Shown here one piece after another: positions 16,250 through 23,923 of a stretch of DNA of 64,000 nt. Source of the DNA: Betaproteobacteria bacterium HGW-Betaproteobacteria-16 (GTDB lineage Bacteria; Pseudomonadota; Gammaproteobacteria; Burkholderiales; Burkholderiaceae_C); the NCBI GenBank assembly GCA_002840835.1, contig PHCQ01000005.1, positions 62,001-126,000 of the forward strand, in the 5' to 3' direction. The notes beneath the pieces were generated by a model. That model was not told the DNA's origin and made no database searches. It saw only the letters and a list, made by a program, of their open reading frames with translations. Each line of letters starts with the position of its first letter. Within the stretch, counting starts at the first letter, position 1. The position numbers and the translations under genes are program-made.

Positions 16250-17737
16250 ATGACTGCTAAGACACTGACCCCACGCCCTCCCTGGTTCAGCCGCTTCGTG
16301 CGCCCCGCGATGGGCGCGTTGCTGGGCCTGGCCCTGTTGCCATCTGTGTCGCTGGCACAGGCCAAGAAGGAGGTGACGATCGGCATCGGCACCCAGAACA
16401 CGACCACCAACACCGTCACCGGTGGCATCGTGCTCAAGGAACTCAAGCTGCTGGAAAAGCACCTGCCCAAAACCGGCAAGTACGCCAACATCACCTGGAA
16501 GCTGGACTGGCAGAACTTCACCTCCGGTCCGCCGGTCACCAATGGCATGGTGGCCAACAAGCTGCAGATCGGGATGATGGGCGACTACCCGCTGCTGGTG
16601 AACGGCGCCACCGGCCAGCAGAGCCGGGGCAACGAATCCCTGCTGGTTGCCATCATTGCCTACAACGCTTTTGGTTCGGGCAATGGAGTGGTGGTGCACA
16701 AGGACAGCCCCTACTACGAACTGGCCGACCTCAAGGGCAAGACCGTGTCCGTGCCTTTTGGCTCTGCCGCCCACGGCATGATGCTGCAGGCCATGCAGGA
16801 ACGCGGCTGGCCCAACGACTACTGGAACCTGGTGAGCCAGAGCCCCGAGGTGGGTACCACCAACCTGCAGGAAAAGAAGATCGATGCGCACGGCGACTTT
16901 GTTCCCTTCGCCGACCTGCTGCCCTACCGCGGCTTCGCGCGCAAGATCTTTGACGGCGCGCAGACCAAGGTGCCCACCTTTCACGGTGTGGTGGTTCGCA
17001 AGGACTTTGCCGATGCATACCCCGAAGCCGTGGTCGCCTACATCAAGGCGCTGATGGAGGCCAACGACTGGGTGCGCAAGAACCCGAGCATGGCGATGCA
17101 GAAGGTGGAGGAGTGGACCAAGATCGAAAAGGAAGTGGGCTACATGTTCCTTGGCCCCAACGGCATCCACACGCTGGACCCGACCATCAAGCCCCGCTGG
17201 ATCGAGACCATCAAGCTCGCACACGGCGTGCTGTCCAAGCTGGGCCGTGTGAAGGAGTTCGATGTCAACGCCTGGGTCAACGAGACCTATGTACGCCAGG
17301 CTTTCAAGGAGCGCGGCGAAGACTACGACGCGCAGAAGCAGACCTTGGCCAACTACGACATCACGGGCCGCGACCCCATCTGCAACCGCATGGTGAGCAA
17401 CCCCAAGGACGCGGGTGAGATCTGGCTGGAAGGCGCGGGCCTGGTGCCTGTGAGTTCACCGGCCTGCCTGCTGGCGGGGGTTCGGCAGTACCAGACCGAA
17501 GGCAAGAAGGTCTCGGTGGCCTACTTGTTTGACAAGGCGCTGGGCATCAAGCTGTTTGCCGACAAGGCGTTCTATTCGGTCAACCTCAGCAAGCCCAAAG
17601 CCCCTGTGGTGGTGCCCTTTCTGCTGAAGAAGGACGCCGAGGCCTTTGCTGCGAAGAACGGCGGCAAGCTGGCCACGTTTGATGAAGCCCTGGCGCTGGC
17701 GGTGCCCGCCAGCGATCTGGCCATGATCGGGAAATGA
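16250..17737 (+). CDS. ABC transporter substrate-binding protein (TauA/SsuA-like) fused to a NosL-like domain
   Basis: A 495-aa periplasmic protein. After a signal peptide (ending SLAQA, about residue 35) comes a TauA/SsuA/NrtA-type binding domain (about 40-345: QIGMMGDYPLLV, DLKGKTVSVPFGSAAHGMML). The last ~120 residues are not part of that family. They contain DPICNRMVSNPKDAG (C378/M381), SVNLSKPK and DAEAFAAKNGGKLATFDEAL, which resemble NosL, the Cu(I)-binding accessory lipoprotein of nitrous oxide reductase. I chose the ATG at 16250 (GGAG 6 nt upstream) over 16217. The substrate is unknown; sulfonates, sulfate esters, nitrate or other small oxyanions are typical of the family. Confidence 0.82.
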   Translation: MTAKTLTPRPPWFSRFVRPAMGALLGLALLPSVSLAQAKKEVTIGIGTQNTTTNTVTGGIVLKELKLLEKHLPKTGKYANITWKLDWQNFTSGPPVTNGMVANKLQIGMMGDYPLLVNGATGQQSRGNESLLVAIIAYNAFGSGNGVVVHKDSPYYELADLKGKTVSVPFGSAAHGMMLQAMQERGWPNDYWNLVSQSPEVGTTNLQEKKIDAHGDFVPFADLLPYRGFARKIFDGAQTKVPTFHGVVVRKDFADAYPEAVVAYIKALMEANDWVRKNPSMAMQKVEEWTKIEKEVGYMFLGPNGIHTLDPTIKPRWIETIKLAHGVLSKLGRVKEFDVNAWVNETYVRQAFKERGEDYDAQKQTLANYDITGRDPICNRMVSNPKDAGEIWLEGAGLVPVSSPACLLAGVRQYQTEGKKVSVAYLFDKALGIKLFADKAFYSVNLSKPKAPVVVPFLLKKDAEAFAAKNGGKLATFDEALALAVPASDLAMIGK

Positions 17738-17740
17738 ACC

Positions 17741-18763
17741 ATGCGCGCCGCCTCCTTGCTTGACGTGAGCCGTGACCGAGTGGGTTACGTGCCTGACAAC
17801 CCCAACCCGCTCGCTCACGCCGACGAGCCGCTGGAGGCGCCGGCCGCCAGGGCCACGGTGACGCTGCTGAACAGCGCGGAGGGGCAGGGCACGTCCCGGG
17901 GCACCGTGGTCACCGAACCCGCTGCCGTGGGCTCGTCCGGATCCCCTGCAGGCCTGCGCCTTCTGGGTGCCTGGGTGCGGGACCAGATGACCGGCTGGAT
18001 CATGGCCGTGATCTCCATCGGCAGTGTGTTGCTGGCCTGGCACCTAGCCACGCACTACCGGCTCGACTTCTATGTGCGCTTCGGCAACATACCCAGCCCG
18101 GCAGAGGTGTTCGCCAAGGTGATCGAGGTCAACCAGTCGACCACCTTCGTCACCAACATCGGCATCAGCGTGCGCCGCATTCTCTATGGCTTTGCCATTG
18201 CGGCGGTGCTGGGCATCGGCCTGGGCCTGCTGATTGGCCGCTACCGCTGGTTCCGCCAGATCAGCATGCCGGCGCTGGAGGTGTTCCGCCCCATCCCGGC
18301 CATTGCCTGGGTGCCCATGTCCATCATGCTGTGGCCGAGCAACGAGGTCAGCATCGTGTTCATCACCTTCCTTGGTGCCTTCTTCCCCATTTTGCTCAAC
18401 AGCATCCATGGGGTGGAAGCGATCGATCCGGTGCTGCTGCGCGCCGCCCGCTCGCTAGGGGCACGCGAACCCACGCTGCTGTTTGAGGTGGTGCTGCCAG
18501 CCGCCTTGCCGCACATCTTCACCGGTCTGGCCGTTGGCATGGGTGTGGCCTGGGTGTCGTTGATCGCGGCAGAAATGATCTCGGGGCAGTTCGGCATCGG
18601 CTACTTCACGTGGGAGGCGTATTCGCTCATCTCCTATCCGGAAATCGCACTGGGCATGATCACCATCGGCATCCTGGGCTTGCTGTGCAGCAGCGCCATT
18701 CGCCAGGCCGCTCGCCTCGCCATGCCCTGGCAGTCATCGGCTTCACCGGGAGAGCGCTCATGA
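17741..18763 (+). CDS. ABC transporter permease (TauC/SsuC-like)
   Basis: A 340-aa inner-membrane subunit with about six membrane helices and the EAA loop that docks the ATPase (EAIDPVLLRAARSLGAREPT, residues about 227-246). The family (nitrate/sulfonate/taurine permeases) is usually about 260 aa. The extra N-terminal ~75 residues are polar, Ala/Pro-rich and probably cytoplasmic. The ATG at 17741 follows the upstream stop by 3 nt, and the stop overlaps the ATPase ATG (ATGA at 18760). Confidence 0.9.
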   Translation: MRAASLLDVSRDRVGYVPDNPNPLAHADEPLEAPAARATVTLLNSAEGQGTSRGTVVTEPAAVGSSGSPAGLRLLGAWVRDQMTGWIMAVISIGSVLLAWHLATHYRLDFYVRFGNIPSPAEVFAKVIEVNQSTTFVTNIGISVRRILYGFAIAAVLGIGLGLLIGRYRWFRQISMPALEVFRPIPAIAWVPMSIMLWPSNEVSIVFITFLGAFFPILLNSIHGVEAIDPVLLRAARSLGAREPTLLFEVVLPAALPHIFTGLAVGMGVAWVSLIAAEMISGQFGIGYFTWEAYSLISYPEIALGMITIGILGLLCSSAIRQAARLAMPWQSSASPGERS

Positions 18764-19644
18764 GCGCAGTGATGTCAAAGCCCGAAGCGGCGGTTCGCGG
18801 CCTCGTCGAAATGCAGGACGTGTCCATCCAGTTCAAGGTCAAGGGTGCGGTGGTCCAGGCGGTCGATTCGGTCTCCATCCACGTGCAGCCCGGTGAGTTC
18901 GTCTCGCTCATCGGTCCTTCAGGGTGCGGCAAATCGAGCCTGCTCAACGTGGCGGCGGGCTTTGTGCAGCCCAGTGCGGGCGAGGCCCGGCTCGACGGCG
19001 TGCGCATCGAAGAGCCTGGTGCCGACCGTGGCGTTGTGTTTCAGCAGTACTCGCTGTTTCCCTGGATGACCGTGCGCAAGAACGTCGAATTCGGCATGAA
19101 GATCCAGGGCGTGTCGCCCAGCGCACGCGAAACCCGCGCACGCACCTTGCTCGGGCTGGCGGGCCTGCTGCACTTCGAGAACCACTACCCGGACCAGCTC
19201 TCGGGTGGCATGAAGCAGCGCGTGGGCATTGTGCGGGCGCTCTCCACCAGCCCGCAGGTGCTGTTGATGGACGAACCCTTCGGTGCACTGGACTCGCAGA
19301 CGCGGGTGGTGATGCAGGAGATCCTCACCAACATGTGGCAACGCCTGCGCATCTCCGTGCTGTTCATCACCCACGACATCGACGAAGCGATCTTTCTGTC
19401 GGACCGCATCTACGTGATGACGGCGCGGCCGGGCCGCGTGAAGGCAGAGATTGTGGTGCCCTTGCCCCGGCCGCGCACGCCTGAGATGACGTCCACGCCC
19501 GAATTCATCGCCCTGGTGCAGACCATCAAGGGGCTCATCCGCGAAGAGAGCCTGGCCGCCATGGGGGGCGACCTCATGGAAGGCGGCCTGGCCGGCCTCA
19601 GCGTGGAGATGGGGCCCCAGGGCGTGGGGGGATCGATCGAATGA
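18760..19644 (+). CDS. ABC transporter ATP-binding protein (TauB/SsuB-like)
   Basis: A 294-aa ATPase with Walker A GPSGCGKSSLL, Q-loop FQQYSLFPW, signature LSGGMKQRV, Walker B VLLMDEPFGALD and switch His in ITHDIDEAI. It energises the importer formed with the two preceding products. A C-terminal extension of about 30 residues is rich in Gly and Met. I chose the ATG at 18760 because it overlaps the permease stop; its own stop overlaps the DUF971 start. Confidence 0.93.
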   Translation: MSAVMSKPEAAVRGLVEMQDVSIQFKVKGAVVQAVDSVSIHVQPGEFVSLIGPSGCGKSSLLNVAAGFVQPSAGEARLDGVRIEEPGADRGVVFQQYSLFPWMTVRKNVEFGMKIQGVSPSARETRARTLLGLAGLLHFENHYPDQLSGGMKQRVGIVRALSTSPQVLLMDEPFGALDSQTRVVMQEILTNMWQRLRISVLFITHDIDEAIFLSDRIYVMTARPGRVKAEIVVPLPRPRTPEMTSTPEFIALVQTIKGLIREESLAAMGGDLMEGGLAGLSVEMGPQGVGGSIE

Positions 19645-19955
19645 GCGCAGACGGCGTGCACCCGGTGGACATCGTCCACCACCAGGCATCGGGCCAGCTC
19701 GATATCGGCTGGAGCGACGGCCTGCAGGCCTCCATGAACGCGCACGACCTGCGCTGCGCATGCCGTTGCGCCGCGTGCGTGAAGCTGCGGCGCGATGGCA
19801 TCGGTCCCACGTCGCCCGCCACCACCCGCATGACCGAGCTGCACCCGGTGGGTGAGTTTGGCCTGCAGCTGTGTTTTGACGATGGTCACGACCGCGGCAT
19901 CTATCCCTGGCCCTATCTGCGCGAACTCTCATCCACGCTTGCACTGGAGTCCTGA
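19641..19955 (+). CDS. DUF971 (gamma-butyrobetaine hydroxylase N-terminal-like) protein
   Basis: A 104-aa stand-alone DUF971 domain: the Cys-rich part ALRCACRCAACVKLR-like (actual LRCACRCAACVKLR, about 35-48) and the hallmark DGHDRGIYPWPYLREL near the C-terminus. DUF971 is also found at the end of the Fe-S carrier HCF101/Mrp and in bacterial 'iron-sulfur-associated' operons, so a role in cluster assembly or transfer for the three Fe-S proteins here is plausible. This is inference. The start overlaps the ATPase stop, and the next gene follows after 1 nt. Confidence 0.85.
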   Translation: MSADGVHPVDIVHHQASGQLDIGWSDGLQASMNAHDLRCACRCAACVKLRRDGIGPTSPATTRMTELHPVGEFGLQLCFDDGHDRGIYPWPYLRELSSTLALES

Positions 19956-19956
19956 C

Positions 19957-20730
19957 ATGAGCAATCTGTTCGAAGCCCGCGTGCTGTCGGTCCACCACTG
20001 GACCGACCGCCTGTTTTCCTTCACAACCACCCGCGACCCGGGCTTTCGCTACCAGAGCGGCCAGTTCGCCATGATCGGCCTCATGGTCGACGGCAGGCCC
20101 TTGCTGCGTGCATACAGCATGGTGAGCCCGCATTACGAAGAGACGCTTGAGTTCCTGAGCATCAAGGTACCCGATGGACCCCTCACTTCGCGGCTGCAGC
20201 ACATCCAGGTGGGTGACACGGTGCTGGTGGGGCGCAAGGCCTCCGGCACATTGCTCACACAGAACCTCACGCCCGGGCGCCACCTCTACCTGCTGTCCAC
20301 CGGCACGGGTCTGGCGCCGTTCATGAGCGTGATCCGCGACCCCGACGTGTACGAGCTGTTCGACAAGATCGTGCTGGTGCACGGCTGCCGGCAGGTGAAT
20401 GAGCTGGCTTACGAGCGCCTGATCACCCAGGACCTGCCCCGGAGCGAATGGTTTGGCGAACAGGCGCGGGCCAAGCTGCTGTACTACCCCACGGTCACGC
20501 GCGAGGCGTTCCGCCACCAGGGACGCATTCCCACCCTGCTGGAAACCGGGCGCCTCCCGCACGACCTGGGTCTGCCGCCATTGAGCACATCAGACGACCG
20601 TTTCATGCTCTGCGGCAGCCCGGAAATGCTGCGCGACACGCGCGACCTGCTCGACAAGCTGGGCCTGCGAGAAGGCAACATGAGCCAACCCGGGCAGTAC
20701 GTGATCGAACGCGCCTTTGTGGAGAAATGA
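19957..20730 (+). CDS. fpr: Ferredoxin--NADP+ reductase, bacterial Fpr type
   Basis: A 257-aa FAD enzyme linking NADPH and ferredoxin. Visible: FAD motif RAYSMVSP, NADP-site STGTGLAPFMS, the MLCGSPEML motif, and the bacterial C-terminus YVIERAFVEK. It would exchange electrons with the 7Fe ferredoxin encoded at 15819. It is the tenth gene of the plus-strand run starting at 11983. The ATG at 19957 follows the DUF971 stop by 1 nt; an open frame further upstream lacks similarity. A second, housekeeping fpr probably exists elsewhere in the genome, but I cannot see that here. Confidence 0.92.
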   Translation: MSNLFEARVLSVHHWTDRLFSFTTTRDPGFRYQSGQFAMIGLMVDGRPLLRAYSMVSPHYEETLEFLSIKVPDGPLTSRLQHIQVGDTVLVGRKASGTLLTQNLTPGRHLYLLSTGTGLAPFMSVIRDPDVYELFDKIVLVHGCRQVNELAYERLITQDLPRSEWFGEQARAKLLYYPTVTREAFRHQGRIPTLLETGRLPHDLGLPPLSTSDDRFMLCGSPEMLRDTRDLLDKLGLREGNMSQPGQYVIERAFVEK

Positions 20731-20735
20731 AACAC

Positions 20736-20832
20736 CCCCGCGGCCCTTCGCGCCACCCCCTCAAGGGGGCGGCACTGGCCGTCCGGCAGAGCCGGCCCGG
20801 CGGTGCCCCTGGATGGCACCGCTTCATGCCGC
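20736..20832 (-). repeat. Dispersed multi-hairpin repeat, copy B
   Basis: Inverted near-identical copy of 8115-8202, lying between the fpr stop and the YeiH-family gene. It contains the C/G-run hairpin CCCCCTCAAGGGGG and the CCGGCAGAGCCGG hairpin. Because its frame is open, an automatic start call could place the YeiH start at 20727, inside or before this repeat. Confidence 0.82.
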
Positions 20833-20852
20833 AGGGGTGGCGTTCCGGCAGC

Positions 20853-21878
20853 ATGGAAATCTGGCAGGCGCGGTCCGGCCACCTGGTGAGGCTGTGGCCC
20901 GGTGTGGCGCTGTGCGCCGTGATTGCGCTGGCCGCCGTCTTCGTCTCGGGCATGCACGGTGGCCCGCCCATGCTGTACGGCCTGTTCATGGGCGCGGCCT
21001 TCCACTACCAGAGCCACGACCCGCGAACGGCACCTGGCGTGGACGCGTGCATGCGCGTGGTTCTGCGTCTGGGCATTGGTCTGCTGGGTGCGCGCATCAC
21101 GGTCGGGCAGATCGAAAGCCTCGGCTGGGCCACCGGCCTCATCGTGGCGCTGGCGGTGCTCAGCACCGTGTTGTGTGGTGTGCTGGGCGCGCGCTGGCTG
21201 CGACTGCCGTGGAGCATGGGCCTGCTCGCAGGCGGCGCCACCGCCATTTGTGGTGCCGCCGCTGCGCTGGCCATTGCGGCCGTGCTGCCGGCAGATGAAC
21301 ACCGCGAGCGCAACACCCTGAGCGCCGTGGTGCTGGCGACCGTGCTGTCCACCGTGGCCATGCTGCTCTACCCGCTGGTGGCCAGCGCTCTGGATATGCC
21401 GCCCCTGTGGGCGGGTGTCTTTCTGGGCGGCACCATCCACGACGTGGCGCAGGTGGTGGTGGCCGGCTATTCGCTGGGTCAGGAAACCGGGGACACGGCG
21501 TCCATCGTCAAGCTGCTTCGGGTGAGCCTGCTGGTGGTGGTGGTCATGGCGATTTCGGTGGCGGTTCGCAAACTTCCTGCGCAGACCTCAGCTGCCCCGC
21601 CTACGCGCAAGTTCAAGTTGCCGGTGCCGGGCTTTCTGGTGCTGTTCGTGGGCCTGGTGGGCGTTCATTCGGCGGGCTGGGTGCCCACCGGTCTGCAACT
21701 GAGTCTGGGCGAAGGCTCGCGTGCGTGTCTGATGGTGGGTGTGACCGCGCTGGGCATGAAGACCTCGCTGGGCGGTCTGGCCAGAACCGGCTGGCGCCCG
21801 TCGGTGCTGATGCTCGGCACCAGCCTCTGGATCGCTTTGTTCGTGTTGGTGGCCATTGAGGTGGCGATGCAACGCTAA
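20853..21878 (+). CDS. YeiH/UPF0324 family putative sulfate/sulfite exporter
   Basis: A 341-aa integral membrane protein with about ten helices, of the YeiH/UPF0324 family (conserved LRLGIGLLGARIT, GATAICGAAAALA, GGTIHDVAQVVVAGYSLG). Members are often encoded in taurine and sulfonate degradation clusters and are thought to export sulfite or sulfate. That context supports a sulfur-containing substrate for this operon. An ATG at 20727 overlaps the fpr stop, but the first ~35 codons from there are repeat sequence, so I place the start at 20853 (20826 is also possible). Confidence 0.82.
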   Translation: MEIWQARSGHLVRLWPGVALCAVIALAAVFVSGMHGGPPMLYGLFMGAAFHYQSHDPRTAPGVDACMRVVLRLGIGLLGARITVGQIESLGWATGLIVALAVLSTVLCGVLGARWLRLPWSMGLLAGGATAICGAAAALAIAAVLPADEHRERNTLSAVVLATVLSTVAMLLYPLVASALDMPPLWAGVFLGGTIHDVAQVVVAGYSLGQETGDTASIVKLLRVSLLVVVVMAISVAVRKLPAQTSAAPPTRKFKLPVPGFLVLFVGLVGVHSAGWVPTGLQLSLGEGSRACLMVGVTALGMKTSLGGLARTGWRPSVLMLGTSLWIALFVLVAIEVAMQR

Positions 21879-22017
21879 ACACGCCTGTGTTGAAGGGCGG
21901 TTCAAGCCTGACATGCCGTGTCCAGCAACGAGCATGGCACGCAAATCTCAAGGCCTGGGCTACGATCCCACTGCCTGCGCCCAGACTTGAATTCACCCCG
22001 TTTCACAGGAGCCCCAC

Positions 22018-22449
22018 GTGCCACTCATCTGGTCCTATTCCACCGACGGTCTCGACTGGAATGAGCTTGCGGCGCTTTACGACGCAGCGCCACTCGGCAG
22101 CAAAAGTCCGAGCGGCTTGAAGACCGCGTTCACGAACAGCATGTTCAAGTGCTTCGTCTACGACGAACAACAGCTGGTCGGCGTCGGGCGGGCGCTGGCT
22201 GATGGCGTCGACTGCTCCTACATCTGTGACGTAGCGCTGCTGCCCAGCCATCAAGGCCTGGGTCTCGGCAAACAGATCGTGGCCAAGCTGGTGGAACTGT
22301 CCCGTGGCCACAGGAAGATCATTCTCTACTCGGTGCCCGGCAAAGAGTCGTTCTACAAGAAGCTGGGGTTCAAACGCATGAGCACAGCCATGGCAATCTT
22401 CGAAGATCAGGCAGCGGCCCAGGCGCTCGGGTACGTCAACGAGACTTGA
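22018..22449 (+). CDS. GNAT-family N-acetyltransferase
   Basis: A 143-aa acetyltransferase with the acetyl-CoA-binding motif A (VALLPSHQGLGLGKQIVAKL, Q-x-x-G-x-G) and motif B region (FYKKLGFKRM). The start is GTG at 22018 with AGGAG 6 nt upstream. The acceptor is unknown; the protein looks like a small-molecule acetylase of the GNAT fold. It stands alone between the YeiH gene and the convergent SerA-type gene. Confidence 0.85.
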   Translation: MPLIWSYSTDGLDWNELAALYDAAPLGSKSPSGLKTAFTNSMFKCFVYDEQQLVGVGRALADGVDCSYICDVALLPSHQGLGLGKQIVAKLVELSRGHRKIILYSVPGKESFYKKLGFKRMSTAMAIFEDQAAAQALGYVNET

Positions 22450-22512
22450 CTGCCCGAATGGCGCTGTTGGGATGAAACCCCGGTGCCGGGGGCGTGTTGT
22501 GGGCTGGTCGAC

Positions 22513-23775
22513 TCAAAACAGCACGCGACTGCGCAAGGTGCCGGGCACGCGCGCGAGTTCGGCCAGCGCCAGCTCGGAATGCGCGGCGTCGATGTCCATC
22601 ACCACGTAGCCCACGTCTTCGCGCGTCTGGAGGTACTGCGCGGCGATGTTGATCTGGTGGTCGGAAAAAATGCGGTTGATGCTGGAGAGCACGCCGGGCA
22701 CATTGCGGTGAATGTGCAGCAGCCGGTGTTTGCCGGGGTGCGCGGGCAGGGCCACTTCGGGGAAGTTGACGGCCGAGGTGGTGGTGCCGTTGTCGCTGTA
22801 CTTCACCAGCTTTTCTGCCACCTCGATGCCGATGTTTTCCTGCGCCTCCAGCGTGGAGCCGCCGATGTGCGGTGTGAGGATCACGTTATCCAGGCCGCGC
22901 AGGGGCGACTCGAACATGTCCTTGTTGCTGTGCGGCTCTTCAGGGAACACGTCGATGGCGGCGCCGAGCAAGGCCTGGTTTCGCAGCGCGCTGGCCAGTG
23001 CGTCCACCTGCACCACCGTGCCGCGCGAGGCGTTGATGAGCACGGCGCTGGGCTTCATGCGCGCAAGTTGCTGTGCGCCAATCATCCATTGCGTGGCGGG
23101 CGTTTCGGGCACGTGCAGGCTGACCACGTCGGCGGTGGCCATGAGCTCGTCCAGGCTGGTGAGCGGTTTGGCGTTTCCCAGCGGCAGCTTCGTCGCCACG
23201 TCAAAAAACACCACGTGCATGCCCAGCGCTTCGGCCAGCACCGAGAGCTGTGTGCCGATGGCGCCGTAGCCCACGATGCCCAGCGTCTTGCCGCGGATTT
23301 CGAACGAGTTGCTGGCCGACTTCAGCCAGCCGCCGCGGTGCGCCACGGCGTTTTTCTCCGGGATGCCGCGCATCAGCAGAATGCCTTCGGCCAACACCAG
23401 CTCGGCCACCGAGCGGGTGTTGGAAAACGGCGCGTTGAACACCGCCACGCCGCGCTCGCGCGCCGCCGCCAGGTCCACCTGGTTGGTGCCGATGCAGAAG
23501 CAGCCCACAGCGGTGAGGCGGTGGGCGTGACTCAGCACTTCGGCCGTGAGCTGGGTGCGCGAACGGATACCCACGAAATGCGCGTCGGCGAGTTTGGCCA
23601 GGAGCTGATCGTCGGGCAGGGCGCCGGGCAGGCTTTCGATCTGGCTGTAGCCCGCCGCGCGCAGCACCTCGATGGCCGAGGGGTGGATGCCCTCCAGCAA
23701 CAGGAAGCGGATCTTGTGTTTGTCGATCGAGGTCCGTGGAGCGGGCTGGGTGGGGGGCGTGGTGGCTTTGTCCAT
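22513..23775 (-). CDS. serA: D-3-phosphoglycerate dehydrogenase
   Basis: A 420-aa NAD-dependent dehydrogenase that makes 3-phosphohydroxypyruvate, the first step of serine synthesis. It has the substrate-binding part VGIRSRTQL, the NAD motif TLGIVGYGAIGTQL, the catalytic Arg in NASRGTVV, catalytic His in LTPHIGGST and a C-terminal ACT domain (about 345-420, RNVPGVLSSINRIFSDHQIN) that usually senses serine. The length matches E. coli SerA (410 aa). A palindrome (23780-23792) lies 5 bp before the start codon. Confidence 0.93.
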   Translation of the reverse strand: MDKATTPPTQPAPRTSIDKHKIRFLLLEGIHPSAIEVLRAAGYSQIESLPGALPDDQLLAKLADAHFVGIRSRTQLTAEVLSHAHRLTAVGCFCIGTNQVDLAAARERGVAVFNAPFSNTRSVAELVLAEGILLMRGIPEKNAVAHRGGWLKSASNSFEIRGKTLGIVGYGAIGTQLSVLAEALGMHVVFFDVATKLPLGNAKPLTSLDELMATADVVSLHVPETPATQWMIGAQQLARMKPSAVLINASRGTVVQVDALASALRNQALLGAAIDVFPEEPHSNKDMFESPLRGLDNVILTPHIGGSTLEAQENIGIEVAEKLVKYSDNGTTTSAVNFPEVALPAHPGKHRLLHIHRNVPGVLSSINRIFSDHQINIAAQYLQTREDVGYVVMDIDAAHSELALAELARVPGTLRSRVLF

Positions 23776-23779
23776 AGTT

Positions 23780-23792
23780 GACTAATATAGTC
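23780..23792 (-). promoter_or_regulatory. Palindrome just upstream of serA
   Basis: GACTAATATAGTC is a perfect dyad (GACTA-ATA-TAGTC) that begins 5 nt before the serA ATG and includes a TATATT-like -10 on the minus strand. It may be an operator, or a promoter giving a nearly leaderless transcript. Confidence 0.35.
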
Positions 23793-23923
23793 GGACATGT
23801 GACCCTGGGCCAGTTGCACCGCCTTCATCCCCGGTCGGTGCGAGGGTATGAGTCGGGTGTTGGCCCAGCGCACCCCAGAAGGGCAGATCGGCCGCTGGTT
23901 GCGCGACCCAGGCTCAGGGAGCG

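Noticed and set aside
22478-22491. CCCCGGTGCCGGGG as a terminator between the acetyltransferase and serA genes
   Set aside because: The stem is only 6 bp and there is no T-run on either strand.
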